Below the pieces are notes generated by a model that made no database searches, was not told the origin of the DNA, and saw only the letters and a list, made by a program, of their open reading frames with translations. A stretch of 34,731 bases of DNA. It comes from an uncultured Muribaculaceae bacterium. GTDB lineage: Bacteria; Bacteroidota; Bacteroidia; Bacteroidales; Muribaculaceae. Location: the NCBI GenBank assembly GCA_905233915.1, contig CAJOFM010000021.1:1-34731 (forward strand), read 5' to 3'. Each line of letters begins with the position of its first letter. Within the stretch, counting starts at the first letter, position 1. A program made the translations under genes and the position numbers. Positions 24,058 through 33,176 of this stretch are shown here, one piece after another.

Positions 24058-24088
24058 TTGCTTTTCCCCTAGTCTTGCTGTATCTTTG
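24058..24088 (+). promoter_or_regulatory. Promoter of kbl
   Basis: TTG at 24058-24060 and TATCTTTG at 24081-24088 are separated by 20 bp. The leader is about 47 nt. Confidence 0.85.
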
Positions 24089-24141
24089 CATCATCTAATG
24101 AACCTAACATAATGTCAAACCTTTTAAAATAGATTTTTATC

Positions 24142-25332
24142 ATGTTTGGAAAATTCCAGGAACATCTCCAGAAGGAGCTCGCCGACATCCAGGCTGCCGG
24201 TTTGTACAAGAACGAACGCATCATCACCACGCCGCAGCGCGCCGACATCCGTGTGAAGCCCAACGACGAGGTGCTTAACTTCTGCGCCAACAACTATCTG
24301 GGTCTGAGTGACAACAGCCGCCTCATCAAGGCTGCTACCGACACCATGGCTCACCACGGCTACGGCATGTCATCGGTTCGCTTCATCTGCGGTACCAGCG
24401 ATATCCACAAGGAACTTGAGGCCGCTATCGCCGACTATTTCCACACCGAGGACGCTATCCTCTACGGTTCATGCTTCGATGCCAACGGCGGTCTGTTCGA
24501 GGCCCTGTTGACCGAGGAGGACGCCATCATCAGCGACTCGCTCAACCACGCTTCAATCATCGACGGCGTGCGCCTGTGCAAGGCTAAACGCTACCGCTAT
24601 GCCAACGCCGACATGGGCGAGCTCGAGGAGTGCCTCAAGCAGGCCCAGGAGCAGCGCTTCCGCATCATCGCAACGGACGGCGTGTTCTCGATGGACGGCA
24701 ACGTGGCTCCCATGGACAAGATCTGTGACCTGGCCGAGAAATATGACGCCATGGTCATGGTCGATGAGTCGCACTCGGCAGGTGTCGTTGGCCCGACTGG
24801 CCACGGCGTAGCCGAGCAGTACAACATCTATGGCCGCATCGACGTCTTCACCGGCACGCTGGGCAAGGCCTTTGGCGGTGCCATGGGCGGTTTCACCACT
24901 GGCCGCAAGGAGATCATCGACATGCTGCGTCAGCGTTCACGTCCCTATCTGTTCAGCAACAGCATCGCTCCCGGCATCGTGGGTGCCAGCATCGAGATGT
25001 TCAAGATGCTCAAGGAGAACAACGCCCTGCACGACAAGCTGGTCGACAACGTGAACTACTTCCGCGACAAGATGATTGCCGCCGGCTTCGACATCAAGCC
25101 CACCCAGAGCGCCATCTGCGCCGTGATGCTCTACGACGCCAAGCTGTCGCAGGACTTCGCTGCCGAGCTGCAGAAGGAAGGCATCTACGTTACCGGCTTC
25201 TACTATCCCGTTGTTCCCAAGGGCCAGGCCCGCATCCGCGTGCAGGTATCGGCCGGTCACGAGCGTGAGCACCTCGACAAGTGCATCAACGCCTTCATCA
25301 AGATCGGCAAGCAGATGGGAATCATTAAGTAA
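24142..25332 (+). CDS. kbl: Glycine C-acetyltransferase (2-amino-3-ketobutyrate CoA ligase)
   Basis: Product is a PLP enzyme that cleaves 2-amino-3-ketobutyrate with CoA to glycine and acetyl-CoA, the second step of threonine degradation. The 396-aa sequence follows KBL closely: LYKNERIITTPQRADI at the start, FCANNYLGLSDN (about 47-58), SVRFICGTSDIHKELE (78-93), LNHASIIDGVRLCKAKRYRYAN (134-155), VDESHSAGVVG (207-217), and FTGTLGKAFGG with the PLP lysine at 242. The C-terminus has GIYVTGFYYPVVPKGQARIRVQ. Paralogs such as 8-amino-7-oxononanoate synthase lack several of these blocks. No threonine dehydrogenase gene is adjacent. Confidence 0.94.
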   Translation: MFGKFQEHLQKELADIQAAGLYKNERIITTPQRADIRVKPNDEVLNFCANNYLGLSDNSRLIKAATDTMAHHGYGMSSVRFICGTSDIHKELEAAIADYFHTEDAILYGSCFDANGGLFEALLTEEDAIISDSLNHASIIDGVRLCKAKRYRYANADMGELEECLKQAQEQRFRIIATDGVFSMDGNVAPMDKICDLAEKYDAMVMVDESHSAGVVGPTGHGVAEQYNIYGRIDVFTGTLGKAFGGAMGGFTTGRKEIIDMLRQRSRPYLFSNSIAPGIVGASIEMFKMLKENNALHDKLVDNVNYFRDKMIAAGFDIKPTQSAICAVMLYDAKLSQDFAAELQKEGIYVTGFYYPVVPKGQARIRVQVSAGHEREHLDKCINAFIKIGKQMGIIK

Positions 25333-25373
25333 GTTAACAGTTAACAGTTAACAGTTAATAGTTAACAGTTGGC
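25332..25373. repeat. 7-nt-periodic array D1 (AGTTAAC heptads)
   Basis: There are six heptads in perfect register starting at the kbl stop codon: AGTTAAC three times, AGTTAAT, AGTTAAC, AGTTGGC. The last unit forms a hairpin with GCCAACT at 25378-25384. Confidence 0.85.
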
Positions 25374-25381
25374 ATCCGCCA

Positions 25382-25416
25382 ACTAAGGACTAAAAACTAA
25401 GGACCAAGGACTACAA
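25382..25416. repeat. 7-nt-periodic array D2 (ACTAAGG heptads, opposite orientation)
   Basis: Five heptads, ACTAAGG ACTAAAA ACTAAGG ACCAAGG ACTACAA. Read on the other strand they carry the same TTAR core as D1, so D1 and D2 are inverted around the AGTTGGC-ATCC-GCCAACT hairpin. Confidence 0.8.
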
Positions 25417-25444
25417 TCATCAATAACCCTAATTAGGCCCCATC

Positions 25445-25483
25445 GACGGTCGCAGGTGCATTCACCCGCGACCGTCTTTTTTT
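25445..25483 (+). terminator. Intrinsic terminator after kbl
   Basis: GACGGTCGC (25445-25453) and GCGACCGTC (25468-25476), with an inner GGTG/CACC helix, are followed by seven T residues. It is the clearest intrinsic terminator in the window. Confidence 0.92.
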
Positions 25484-25534
25484 ACACCATTTACTGTAAT
25501 AATGTCTCTATATGCCGTTTTGTTGGAATAATAT

Positions 25535-25564
25535 TTGCTGAGATGAAATAAAATAGTATCTTTG
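25535..25564 (+). promoter_or_regulatory. Promoter of the toxin-antitoxin operon
   Basis: TTG at 25535-25537 and TATCTTTG at 25557-25564 are separated by 19 bp, a full consensus match. Confidence 0.8.
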
Positions 25565-25568
25565 TATT

Positions 25569-25593
25569 CATAATCAAAGCCATTCTGATTATG
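25569..25593 (+). promoter_or_regulatory. Inverted repeat over the antitoxin start codon (candidate operator)
   Basis: CATAATCA (25569-25576) and TGATTATG (25586-25593) are a perfect 8-bp inverted repeat with a 9-nt spacer. It sits between the -7 box and the start codon and includes the ATG. It could be the antitoxin binding site or a translation-blocking hairpin. Confidence 0.6.
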
Positions 25594-25839
25594 ACACCGA
25601 TACAATTAAACGCAGAAATATATCGTGCTATGGGCGTGATAGCAGAAGACGAAGCACTGCTTAAACGTGCGGTAAGGTATCTGAAGAAACTGGCAGCCCA
25701 AAAGCAAGAAGAAGATTCACTGATGACAAAAGAAGAGTTCTTTGCCCGTGTGGATGAAGCCAAGCAAGAAATTGCTGATGGCAGGGGCCACTCATTCACC
25801 AATATCGAAGAGTTGGACCGACACATCCGCAGCCTATGA
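25591..25839 (+). CDS. Antitoxin of a YoeB/Txe-type toxin-antitoxin pair
   Basis: The 82-aa protein (MTPIQLNAEIYRAMGVIAED..., ending LDRHIRSL) matches what I know of the Bacteroidales antitoxins that precede YoeB/Txe-like RNases. The N-terminal half would bind DNA and dimerise; the C-terminal MTKEEFFARVDEAKQEIADG...FTNIEELDRHI part would wrap the toxin. The stop overlaps the toxin ATG by 2 nt (ATGA), the usual coupling. The frame is intact and has a good promoter and a candidate operator, so it is probably still expressed although its toxin is broken. The family call comes from context and pattern, not a search. Confidence 0.82.
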   Translation: MTPIQLNAEIYRAMGVIAEDEALLKRAVRYLKKLAAQKQEEDSLMTKEEFFARVDEAKQEIADGRGHSFTNIEELDRHIRSL

Positions 25840-26111
25840 AATACAATGTCATCATTGCACCTAAGGCAGAAGAGGACTTGTAGCGCCTGCTCACTAACGA
25901 GCCAAAGGCTTACCAGAAAGCCATCACCCTCATTGGTGAACTATATGAGCATCCACGAACGGGAACAGGTAAACCCGAGCCACTTGCTGGTGACCGTTCG
26001 GGCCAATGGAGCCGTCGAATCAGCAAGAGGCACCGATTGGTCTACGAAATTCAAGATACTGAAGTCATTGTGCTTGTTCTCACCGCCTACGGGCATTATG
26101 GTGACAAATAG
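25836..26111 (+). pseudogene. YoeB/Txe-family toxin inactivated by a nonsense codon
   Basis: From ATG 25836 the frame reads MKYNVIIAPKAEEDL and hits TAG at codon 16 (25881-25883). It then continues intact for 75 codons to TAG 26109-26111: RLLTNEPKAYQKAITLIGEL, then GTGKPEPLAG, QWSRRISKRHRLVYEI and AYGHYGDK. This is a full YoeB/Txe RNase with the expected Arg and the C-terminal His-Tyr active-site residues. Only the single stop differs from a working gene, which suggests recent inactivation. No in-frame ATG follows that would restore the domain. TAG is a genuine stop elsewhere in this window (holB, the ABC transporter), so recoding is unlikely. Confidence 0.88.
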
Positions 26112-26122
26112 CGTTTGAGCAA

Positions 26123-26177
26123 CACCCATTTTCCACCCTCTCGCTGTCGCTGGTGAGAGGGTGGATTGCATTGGGTG
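26123..26177. terminator. Nested hairpin between convergent genes
   Basis: CCACCCTCTC (26133-26142) and GAGAGGGTGG (26155-26164) form a 10-bp stem. An outer CACCCA/TGGGTG helix (26123-26128, 26172-26177) encloses it. It lies between the toxin pseudogene and the receptor gene and could stop both transcripts. Confidence 0.6.
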
Positions 26178-26209
26178 ATATGTTGAAGCTATTACCTGCA
26201 TATCATTGA

Positions 26210-28765
26210 TTACAGGCGGGATTTTTCGTCGTTGCCGGCACCGGTGCCCTTGTACTTGCTGCGGGTGACGTTGAAGTTGTAGGTCACAGTCAAGCCGATA
26301 GTGCGGTCAAAGTTGTAGCAATCCTTGGTGATATTGGTGCCGATGCCGTAGGTGGTCCATCGTTCCTGGCTGGTCTTGAAAATGTCGTCAGCATAGAGGT
26401 TGACCAACAGCGCCTTGTTGAAGAAGGATTTGTTGATGCGGGCTCCGACGGTCCAATAGTGTTTGACGCTCTGGAACTCGTCATCGGCATCACTTGCAAA
26501 TCGCACACCCAGCACTGCCGTCCAGGAATGAGGAAGAACAAAGGTGTTTCTCAGTTCAAACCGCCACAACGGCCTGTGATGGGTCAATCGTGAACCGTAT
26601 TGCTCTGCATCAAAGAAGACCTTGTTGAAACTCAGCGTCATCGTGGGCCGATAGACACCGAAGCGCGGTGCAGCCACCAGCGAGGCAAACAAGCGCTGGG
26701 CATCGCCATAATTGCGGGTACATAGCAAGATATAGCGCTTGTCCGGCTCCAACACGGGCACCCAGCACATGGTGCTCTGGCTGTAGGTGTAGCGCACTTG
26801 CAGGCTCACCCATGAGTAGATGGCCGACAATTCCAATCGGTGGTTCAGTTGCGGCCGCAATAGCGGGTTGCCACCCTCGTAGGTGTAACGGTTATCGTAC
26901 TGGATGAAATTGCGCAGCTGGAAATAGTTGGGGCGGTCAATGCGACGGCTGTAATTCAGTTGCCAGTTCCACTTGTCCTTCTTCCAGGCAACGGAGGCAT
27001 TGGGGAACCAGTCGTTGTAGGTGCGGCTGGGTTCCTCCTCACGGATGCCTGACGAATAGTAGTCGGAGTTGATGTGCTCAAAGCGCAGTCCGGCGCCGAA
27101 GGTGAGATTACCCACGGTGAAGTCATACTCGGCAAAGCCCGCGCTATTGTTCTCGCGAATGCGCGTGTCGGATGACAAATGGGACTGATCGTCGTTGGAA
27201 TAGGTGCCATCGGTGCGGGTAAAGGTCAACTCAGTGCCGATGCTGGCGGTACCTTTCCACAGAGGGTGACTCAGGATGAGTTTTCCTGCGGTCATCTGGT
27301 TGCGCTGGCGGCTCTGGGTGAACACATTGCGGTCATCAAGTTCATCGCTTAATTCAGTGCGTTCATCAGTATTGCGTTCATTGCGACAATACCACGTGCC
27401 GTTAAAGTCGATTGACAACTGGCCCACCTTGCCCACATAATACATGTTGACATCGTGCAACGGATTGTTCTTGCGGTTGACGAGGGCATCATACCAGACG
27501 CTACCCTCGAGGGCTCCGTTGTTCCATATCTGCTGCTCACCAACGACACTGCTATTCTTGATGTTGACACCGCTCAAGGTGTAAGACGCGCCCAGCGAAT
27601 GGTTCTCCCCGATATCATAGTTGAAGCCCAACTTCTCATAGTGTGACTTACTGCGGTACTTGGTGTCACCCGTCTGGTCAACATGCACCGTGCCATCGTT
27701 CAGGAACAACTCATTTGAGATATTGTTGTCCTCGCCCATCCACGCGCTGCGCCAGTAGCCCTCGGCAAACAGTTCCAGGCCGTGAGTGCGGTATTTCACG
27801 TCAATATCCTGATATCCACCCCACTCGTGGTTGTTGCGCACGTTGGTAATGGTGCTGACACTGAAGCCGTCGCCTTGGGGCTTAACCGTGTGGATGCGGA
27901 TGACCGACGACACATTCTTTTTGTATCGTGCACCTGGGCTCGTAATCACGTCGATGGACTTGATGTCGCTCGACTTGAGGCGTGACAACTCGGTATTGCT
28001 CTGTATCAGGCGGTTATTGATGTAGATGAGCGGTGTGCCACTGCCAAAAACGCTCACCTGGCCGTCGCCCTTGACATCGACGCGCGGCAACTGGCCCAGC
28101 ACGTCAATACCCGTACCCATGTCGCTGAGCACCGTGCCCGCAACATTGACAGTCATGCCGCCAGTGGTCATCTGGTACTGGGGACGTTCGCCTTTGACGG
28201 TGACGCCGTCGAGAGCATATTTATCGGGCTGCATTTTGATGGTGCCCAGGTGAGGGGTCTTGCAGTGACGATAGACGGGGCGGTAGCCCACGTAGGTGAT
28301 GCGGGCGAGGACGCCGCTCTGGTCGCAGGGGATGACGAAAAGGCCTGTCTCGTTGGTCACTCCGCCGGTGATGAGGGTAGAGTCGCGCGGCGAGAGCAGG
28401 GCGACGTTGGCATAGGGCAACGGTTGGCCCGTCTCGTCGAGGACAGTGCCCTTGTAACGCGTGGAGGCCTTCTGCGGGCACTCGACGGCGATTTCCTTGC
28501 CCTGCACAGTCATCTTGATGGGATAGAAGCCGATCAGTTGCTGGATGGCATCGGGCACCGACTTGTTCTTTACCGAAGTCGTCACCCTGAAGTCCTCCAG
28601 CTCATTGTAGAGAAAACTGATGTTGTATTCCCCACCCCGCTCGTTGAGCCACTTGAGCGCTTCGCTCATCGACACGTCATTGAACGACCGCGTCACCCGC
28701 TGCCCGAAGGCAGCCGTGGCGATGCACAAGCACGCCACGATAAAAAACATGCGCCTTGCCATCAT
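26210..28765 (-). CDS. STN-domain TonB-dependent outer membrane receptor
   Basis: The 851-aa outer membrane protein has a signal peptide (ending AAFGQ), an STN signalling domain (residues about 23-95: VSMSEALKWLNERGGEYNIS...PDAIQQLIG), a carboxypeptidase-regulatory-like beta domain (about 103-172: YKGTVLDETGQPLPYANVALL), a plug-like region (about 180-300, with GTPLIYINNRLI and KSIDVITSPGARY) and a C-terminal beta barrel of the OMP_b-brl type. STN receptors pass a substrate signal to a periplasmic anti-sigma protein. Its start overlaps the anti-sigma stop by 4 nt (ATGA). No SusD-like gene is adjacent, so it is not a classical SusCD pair. The ligand is unknown. Confidence 0.88.
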   Translation of the reverse strand: MMARRMFFIVACLCIATAAFGQRVTRSFNDVSMSEALKWLNERGGEYNISFLYNELEDFRVTTSVKNKSVPDAIQQLIGFYPIKMTVQGKEIAVECPQKASTRYKGTVLDETGQPLPYANVALLSPRDSTLITGGVTNETGLFVIPCDQSGVLARITYVGYRPVYRHCKTPHLGTIKMQPDKYALDGVTVKGERPQYQMTTGGMTVNVAGTVLSDMGTGIDVLGQLPRVDVKGDGQVSVFGSGTPLIYINNRLIQSNTELSRLKSSDIKSIDVITSPGARYKKNVSSVIRIHTVKPQGDGFSVSTITNVRNNHEWGGYQDIDVKYRTHGLELFAEGYWRSAWMGEDNNISNELFLNDGTVHVDQTGDTKYRSKSHYEKLGFNYDIGENHSLGASYTLSGVNIKNSSVVGEQQIWNNGALEGSVWYDALVNRKNNPLHDVNMYYVGKVGQLSIDFNGTWYCRNERNTDERTELSDELDDRNVFTQSRQRNQMTAGKLILSHPLWKGTASIGTELTFTRTDGTYSNDDQSHLSSDTRIRENNSAGFAEYDFTVGNLTFGAGLRFEHINSDYYSSGIREEEPSRTYNDWFPNASVAWKKDKWNWQLNYSRRIDRPNYFQLRNFIQYDNRYTYEGGNPLLRPQLNHRLELSAIYSWVSLQVRYTYSQSTMCWVPVLEPDKRYILLCTRNYGDAQRLFASLVAAPRFGVYRPTMTLSFNKVFFDAEQYGSRLTHHRPLWRFELRNTFVLPHSWTAVLGVRFASDADDEFQSVKHYWTVGARINKSFFNKALLVNLYADDIFKTSQERWTTYGIGTNITKDCYNFDRTIGLTVTYNFNVTRSKYKGTGAGNDEKSRL

Positions 28766-29400
28766 TCCACCACGATTGTATTGCCCTCCTTACTGATAGT
28801 CACACTCTCGAACAGATTGAGGCGCTCCAGCGCGGCATCCAAGTCCTCATCGGGCTGCCACACGAAGTAGAAGCGCAGCGCACGGGCGTCCTCGTTGCGG
28901 AACTCGACCTGCATGCCGTAGTGGGGCGCAATCTGCTCCAGCATCTGGCCAAGTGACTGATTGTCAAACACGACGGGCTCTGCTACCACTACTGTCGCAG
29001 TGTCGGCCACGCCAAGGCGAGGCCCTATGGTCGATTCGGACTGCGAGTCGGGGGCGACAGCCTCGGTGGGTTCTTTGGCTTGATCATTAACGCTGTGTCG
29101 CACGGCATGGATGGCGGCATAGGTGAAGGCCGAGAGCATGAGCACGCCGGCAATCATGGCAGCGACCTTGAGCCATCGGCGATTCTTCACCGGGGTGAAA
29201 TGCTGTTGCTCGAAGTGTTGCCACTCGGCATCCACATCGGGCTCGGGGATATCAGTCATCGCACGTTTGGCAGTGACGAGTTGTTGCCACAGAGTGGCCA
29301 ACTGCTCGTCTTCCAGCAGGCGAGCCAGTTGCTCGTCGCTGTAATTCTCGGGATGCTCATGCATGTCGAGCAAGAGTCGGATATTATCGTTCTGTTCCAT
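28762..29400 (-). CDS. FecR/DUF4974-like anti-sigma factor
   Basis: I chose ATG 29400 (212 aa), 5 nt downstream of the sigma gene stop. The cytoplasmic N-terminus is acidic (MEQNDNIRLLLDMHEHPENYSDEQLARLLED), the region expected to hold the sigma factor. One membrane helix follows (WLKVAAMIAGVLMLSAFTYAAI, residues about 98-119). The periplasmic C-terminus (FDNQSLGQMLEQIAPHYGMQVEFRNEDARALRFYF...DLDAALERLN) is an STN-like fold of the DUF4974 type. The canonical FecR sugar-binding-like middle domain is short or absent. It sits between the ECF sigma and the STN receptor, the order of a cell-surface signalling operon. Confidence 0.85.
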   Translation of the reverse strand: MEQNDNIRLLLDMHEHPENYSDEQLARLLEDEQLATLWQQLVTAKRAMTDIPEPDVDAEWQHFEQQHFTPVKNRRWLKVAAMIAGVLMLSAFTYAAIHAVRHSVNDQAKEPTEAVAPDSQSESTIGPRLGVADTATVVVAEPVVFDNQSLGQMLEQIAPHYGMQVEFRNEDARALRFYFVWQPDEDLDAALERLNLFESVTISKEGNTIVVE

Positions 29401-29405
29401 AACGT

Positions 29406-29897
29406 CTATTGTTTTGAGTTGTTGAAATAGGCATTGATTTTCTCCAGTGACTGAGACAAGTGGTGATGGACCGTCACGCGACTCACGCCCACGGCATCGG
29501 CGACCTGCTGACAGGTCATGTCCTCTAGGTAACGCAGGGTGAAGATGCGGCATGACAGCCGCGGCAATTGAGTGTTGATGTAGTTGCGCAACTCGGCGAG
29601 CATCATCGTGTCGTCGGGACCGTCGGCAAGCGGCTCGGCGCTTGTCGAGTAGAGTTTCATGAAGCGCTCCCGCATCTGCTTGTGGCGAATCACATTGATA
29701 CAACTGTTGCGCACGCACGTCAGCAAGAAACCGCGGGCATTGTCACTGCGGATGGCCAGTCCGCCGTCAAGCAGCGAGGCGAACACGTCGCTCACGACAT
29801 CGCGCGCCTCGTCGGCATCGTAGAGCAACGAGGCCGCCAGGCGATACATTGCCGCATAATGCGTCTTGAACAGTATTTCCAATTCACTTTTTGTCAT
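29406..29897 (-). CDS. ECF-type RNA polymerase sigma factor (cell-surface signalling)
   Basis: The 163-aa protein has sigma region 2 (FKTHYAAMYRLAASLLYDADEARDVVSDVFASLL, residues about 10-43, with the GFLLTCVRNSCINVIRH block) and region 4 (LPRLSCRIFTLRYLEDMTCQQVADAVGVSRVTVHHHLSQSL, about 112-152) with the helix-turn-helix. It resembles the FecI-like sigma factors that head receptor operons in Bacteroidales. The anti-sigma and STN receptor follow on the same strand. Its own promoter at 29968-29997 is of the housekeeping type, with the -33 element at the end of heptad array E. Confidence 0.92.
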   Translation of the reverse strand: MTKSELEILFKTHYAAMYRLAASLLYDADEARDVVSDVFASLLDGGLAIRSDNARGFLLTCVRNSCINVIRHKQMRERFMKLYSTSAEPLADGPDDTMMLAELRNYINTQLPRLSCRIFTLRYLEDMTCQQVADAVGVSRVTVHHHLSQSLEKINAYFNNSKQ

Positions 29898-29967
29898 AGT
29901 CGTGGGTCAATTACACTTGATAGACGTTTCAGACCAAGAAAATGTAAACCCGTTTCCATTGTTTTTA

Positions 29968-29997
29968 CAAAGGTAACCAAGAAAAACCAAACTCCAA
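29968..29997 (-). promoter_or_regulatory. Promoter of the sigma/anti-sigma/receptor operon
   Basis: On the minus strand TTG (29997-29995) and TACCTTTG (29975-29968) are separated by 19 bp. The -33 element lies inside the first heptad unit of array E. Confidence 0.75.
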
Positions 29998-30072
29998 GGT
30001 CTAAAGTCTAAGGTCTTTTAAATACTAAGGTCTAAAAACTAAAGACTAAGGACTAAGGACTAAAAACTTTAT
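29993..30072. repeat. 7-nt-periodic array E between divergent promoters
   Basis: There are four heptads (TCCAAGG TCTAAAG TCTAAGG TCTTTTA, 29993-30020), a 3-nt slip, and seven more (ACTAAGG TCTAAAA ACTAAAG ACTAAGG ACTAAGG ACTAAAA ACTTTAT, 30024-30072). It runs from the -33 element of the leftward sigma promoter to the -7 box of the rightward transporter promoter. Confidence 0.85.
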
Positions 30073-30074
30073 AC

Positions 30075-30082
30075 TACCTTTG
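30075..30082 (+). promoter_or_regulatory. Probable -7 element for the ABC transporter (near-leaderless)
   Basis: TACCTTTG ends 5 nt before the ATG at 30088, so the transcript should start at or next to the start codon. Heptad repeats occupy the place of the -33 element, with no TTG. Confidence 0.6.
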
Positions 30083-30087
30083 CGGTT

Positions 30088-31912
<1,825 letters not shown>

Positions 31913-31917
<5 letters not shown>

Positions 31918-31966
31918 TTCATCTAGATAGTCTAGATTATCTAGACCGTCTAGAGCATCTAGTTCT
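31913..31966. repeat. Six-unit 9-nt array TCTAGnnnn
   Basis: Six consecutive nonamers each begin TCTAG: TCTAGTTCA TCTAGATAG TCTAGATTA TCTAGACCG TCTAGAGCA TCTAGTTCT. Four contain the palindrome TCTAGA. The first unit includes the last codon and TAG stop of the ABC transporter. Confidence 0.9.
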
Positions 31967-32002
31967 CCAAAACAGAAATCCTAGAAAAAAAAGAAAAATA
32001 TT

Positions 32003-32034
32003 GTGTAGTTTTTTAGTTCATCCTTGCGTCTAAG
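32003..32034 (+). promoter_or_regulatory. Candidate ECF-type promoter of the second sigma operon
   Basis: CGTCTAAG at 32027-32034 resembles the CGTC/TCTAA -10 of ECF sigma factors, with a T-rich GTGTAGTTTT element about 16-24 nt upstream. There is no TAnnTTTG box here. Autoregulation by the downstream sigma is an inference. Confidence 0.35.
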
Positions 32035-32054
32035 GGGCAAACAATGATTTAGAA

Positions 32055-32528
32055 ATGGAAATCAACGAAGCCGAATTTGCGCGTATCATCCGCGAGAACA
32101 AGGGCACCATCTACACGGTGTGCTACATGTTCTCCAAGGACAAGGAGGAGGTAGATGACCTCTTCCAGGAGGCGCTCATCAAGTTGTGGCAGGGCGTTGC
32201 TTCCTTTCAGGGCAAGAGCGACTTGAAGACGTGGATTTACAAGGTGACCCTGAACTCCTGTATCTCCATCGACCGCAAGAAAAAGAATCGCAAGACTCAA
32301 CCGCTCATGGAAGGCATCGACCTGTTTGACAAGAATGACGCCGACAACCGCCAGACCGACATGCTGCATGCGCGCATCCAGCGGCTTCAACCCTTTGACC
32401 GCGCCATCGTTCTATTGTGGCTCGAAAACATGAGCTACGAGGAGATCGCCCAGATTGTGGGCATCAACGTCAAGAACGTATCGGTGCGCCTGTACCGCAT
32501 CAAGGAACAACTCAAACAGATGAACTAA
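32055..32528 (+). CDS. ECF-type RNA polymerase sigma factor
   Basis: The 157-aa protein has region 2 (NKGTIYTVCYMFSKDKEEVDDLFQEALIKLWQG, residues about 15-47, and the SDLKTWIYKVTLNSCISIDRKKK block) and region 4 (LQPFDRAIVLLWLENMSYEEIAQIVGINVKNVSVRLYRIKEQL, about 112-154). It is only distantly similar to the sigma at 29406-29897. Two predicted membrane proteins follow at 16 and 23 nt, a layout typical of an ECF sigma with its membrane anti-sigma partner. The upstream gap lacks a housekeeping promoter and has a CGTCTAAG element. Confidence 0.92.
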   Translation: MEINEAEFARIIRENKGTIYTVCYMFSKDKEEVDDLFQEALIKLWQGVASFQGKSDLKTWIYKVTLNSCISIDRKKKNRKTQPLMEGIDLFDKNDADNRQTDMLHARIQRLQPFDRAIVLLWLENMSYEEIAQIVGINVKNVSVRLYRIKEQLKQMN

Positions 32529-32544
32529 AAACCACACAATCGAT

Positions 32545-33153
32545 ATGGAAAACCAGAATAACAACATTAACGACTTCAACGAGCTCGAAGACCTGCGCCA
32601 GCAGATCAACGACCTCAAGAACAAGGTTGACCAGCAGGGCCGCCTCAACGAGGACCTGGTGAAGAAAGCCATCCAAGGCAAGATGAGGGGTGTGCACCGC
32701 ACCATCATCATCGTCGCCATCTTTGCCATCGCCGTCATCCCGTTCTATATCATGATGAAGTATCAAGTGGGTCTCTCATGGCCACTCATCATTTTCACCA
32801 TCGTGCTCCTGTTGGCATCGATAACCTCCGACTATTTCATCAACCGCATCGACGTGTCACACATGGGCGATGACCTGGTGGAAACGGCCAACAAACTGGT
32901 GAAGATGAAGAAGAACCGCATCATCGCCCAGCGCATCGGCATCGGCGTGGCCCTTGTTTGGCTAGTTTGGTTCTGCTATGAATACTTCAAGCTCAACAGC
33001 GTCTATGGAGAAGCAGTCGCATGGGGCAGCCTCACCGGTATCTTTGTCGGTGCTGCCATCGGCGGACTCATCGGCCTGCGCATCTTCAACAAGATGCAGC
33101 GCGCCAACGACGAGATGATTGACCAAATCAACGAGTTTACCCGCGAACAGTAA
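32545..33153 (+). CDS. Membrane protein with N-terminal coiled coil, possible anti-sigma partner
   Basis: The family of this 202-aa protein is not recognised. Visible features are an Asn-rich start, a charged heptad-like helix (LEDLRQQINDLKNKVDQQGRL, residues about 15-35), four hydrophobic segments (about 50-70, 76-95, 125-146, 160-181) and a short charged C-terminus. The N-terminal helix is predicted to be cytoplasmic, where it could bind the sigma factor encoded 16 nt upstream. That role is inferred from operon position alone. Confidence 0.8.
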   Translation: MENQNNNINDFNELEDLRQQINDLKNKVDQQGRLNEDLVKKAIQGKMRGVHRTIIIVAIFAIAVIPFYIMMKYQVGLSWPLIIFTIVLLLASITSDYFINRIDVSHMGDDLVETANKLVKMKKNRIIAQRIGIGVALVWLVWFCYEYFKLNSVYGEAVAWGSLTGIFVGAAIGGLIGLRIFNKMQRANDEMIDQINEFTREQ

Positions 33154-33176
33154 CCATCCCAAAACTATCCATAGTC

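Noticed and set aside
25881..25883. TAG recoding in the toxin gene
   Set aside because: TAG ends holB and the ABC transporter in this same window, so it is a normal stop here.
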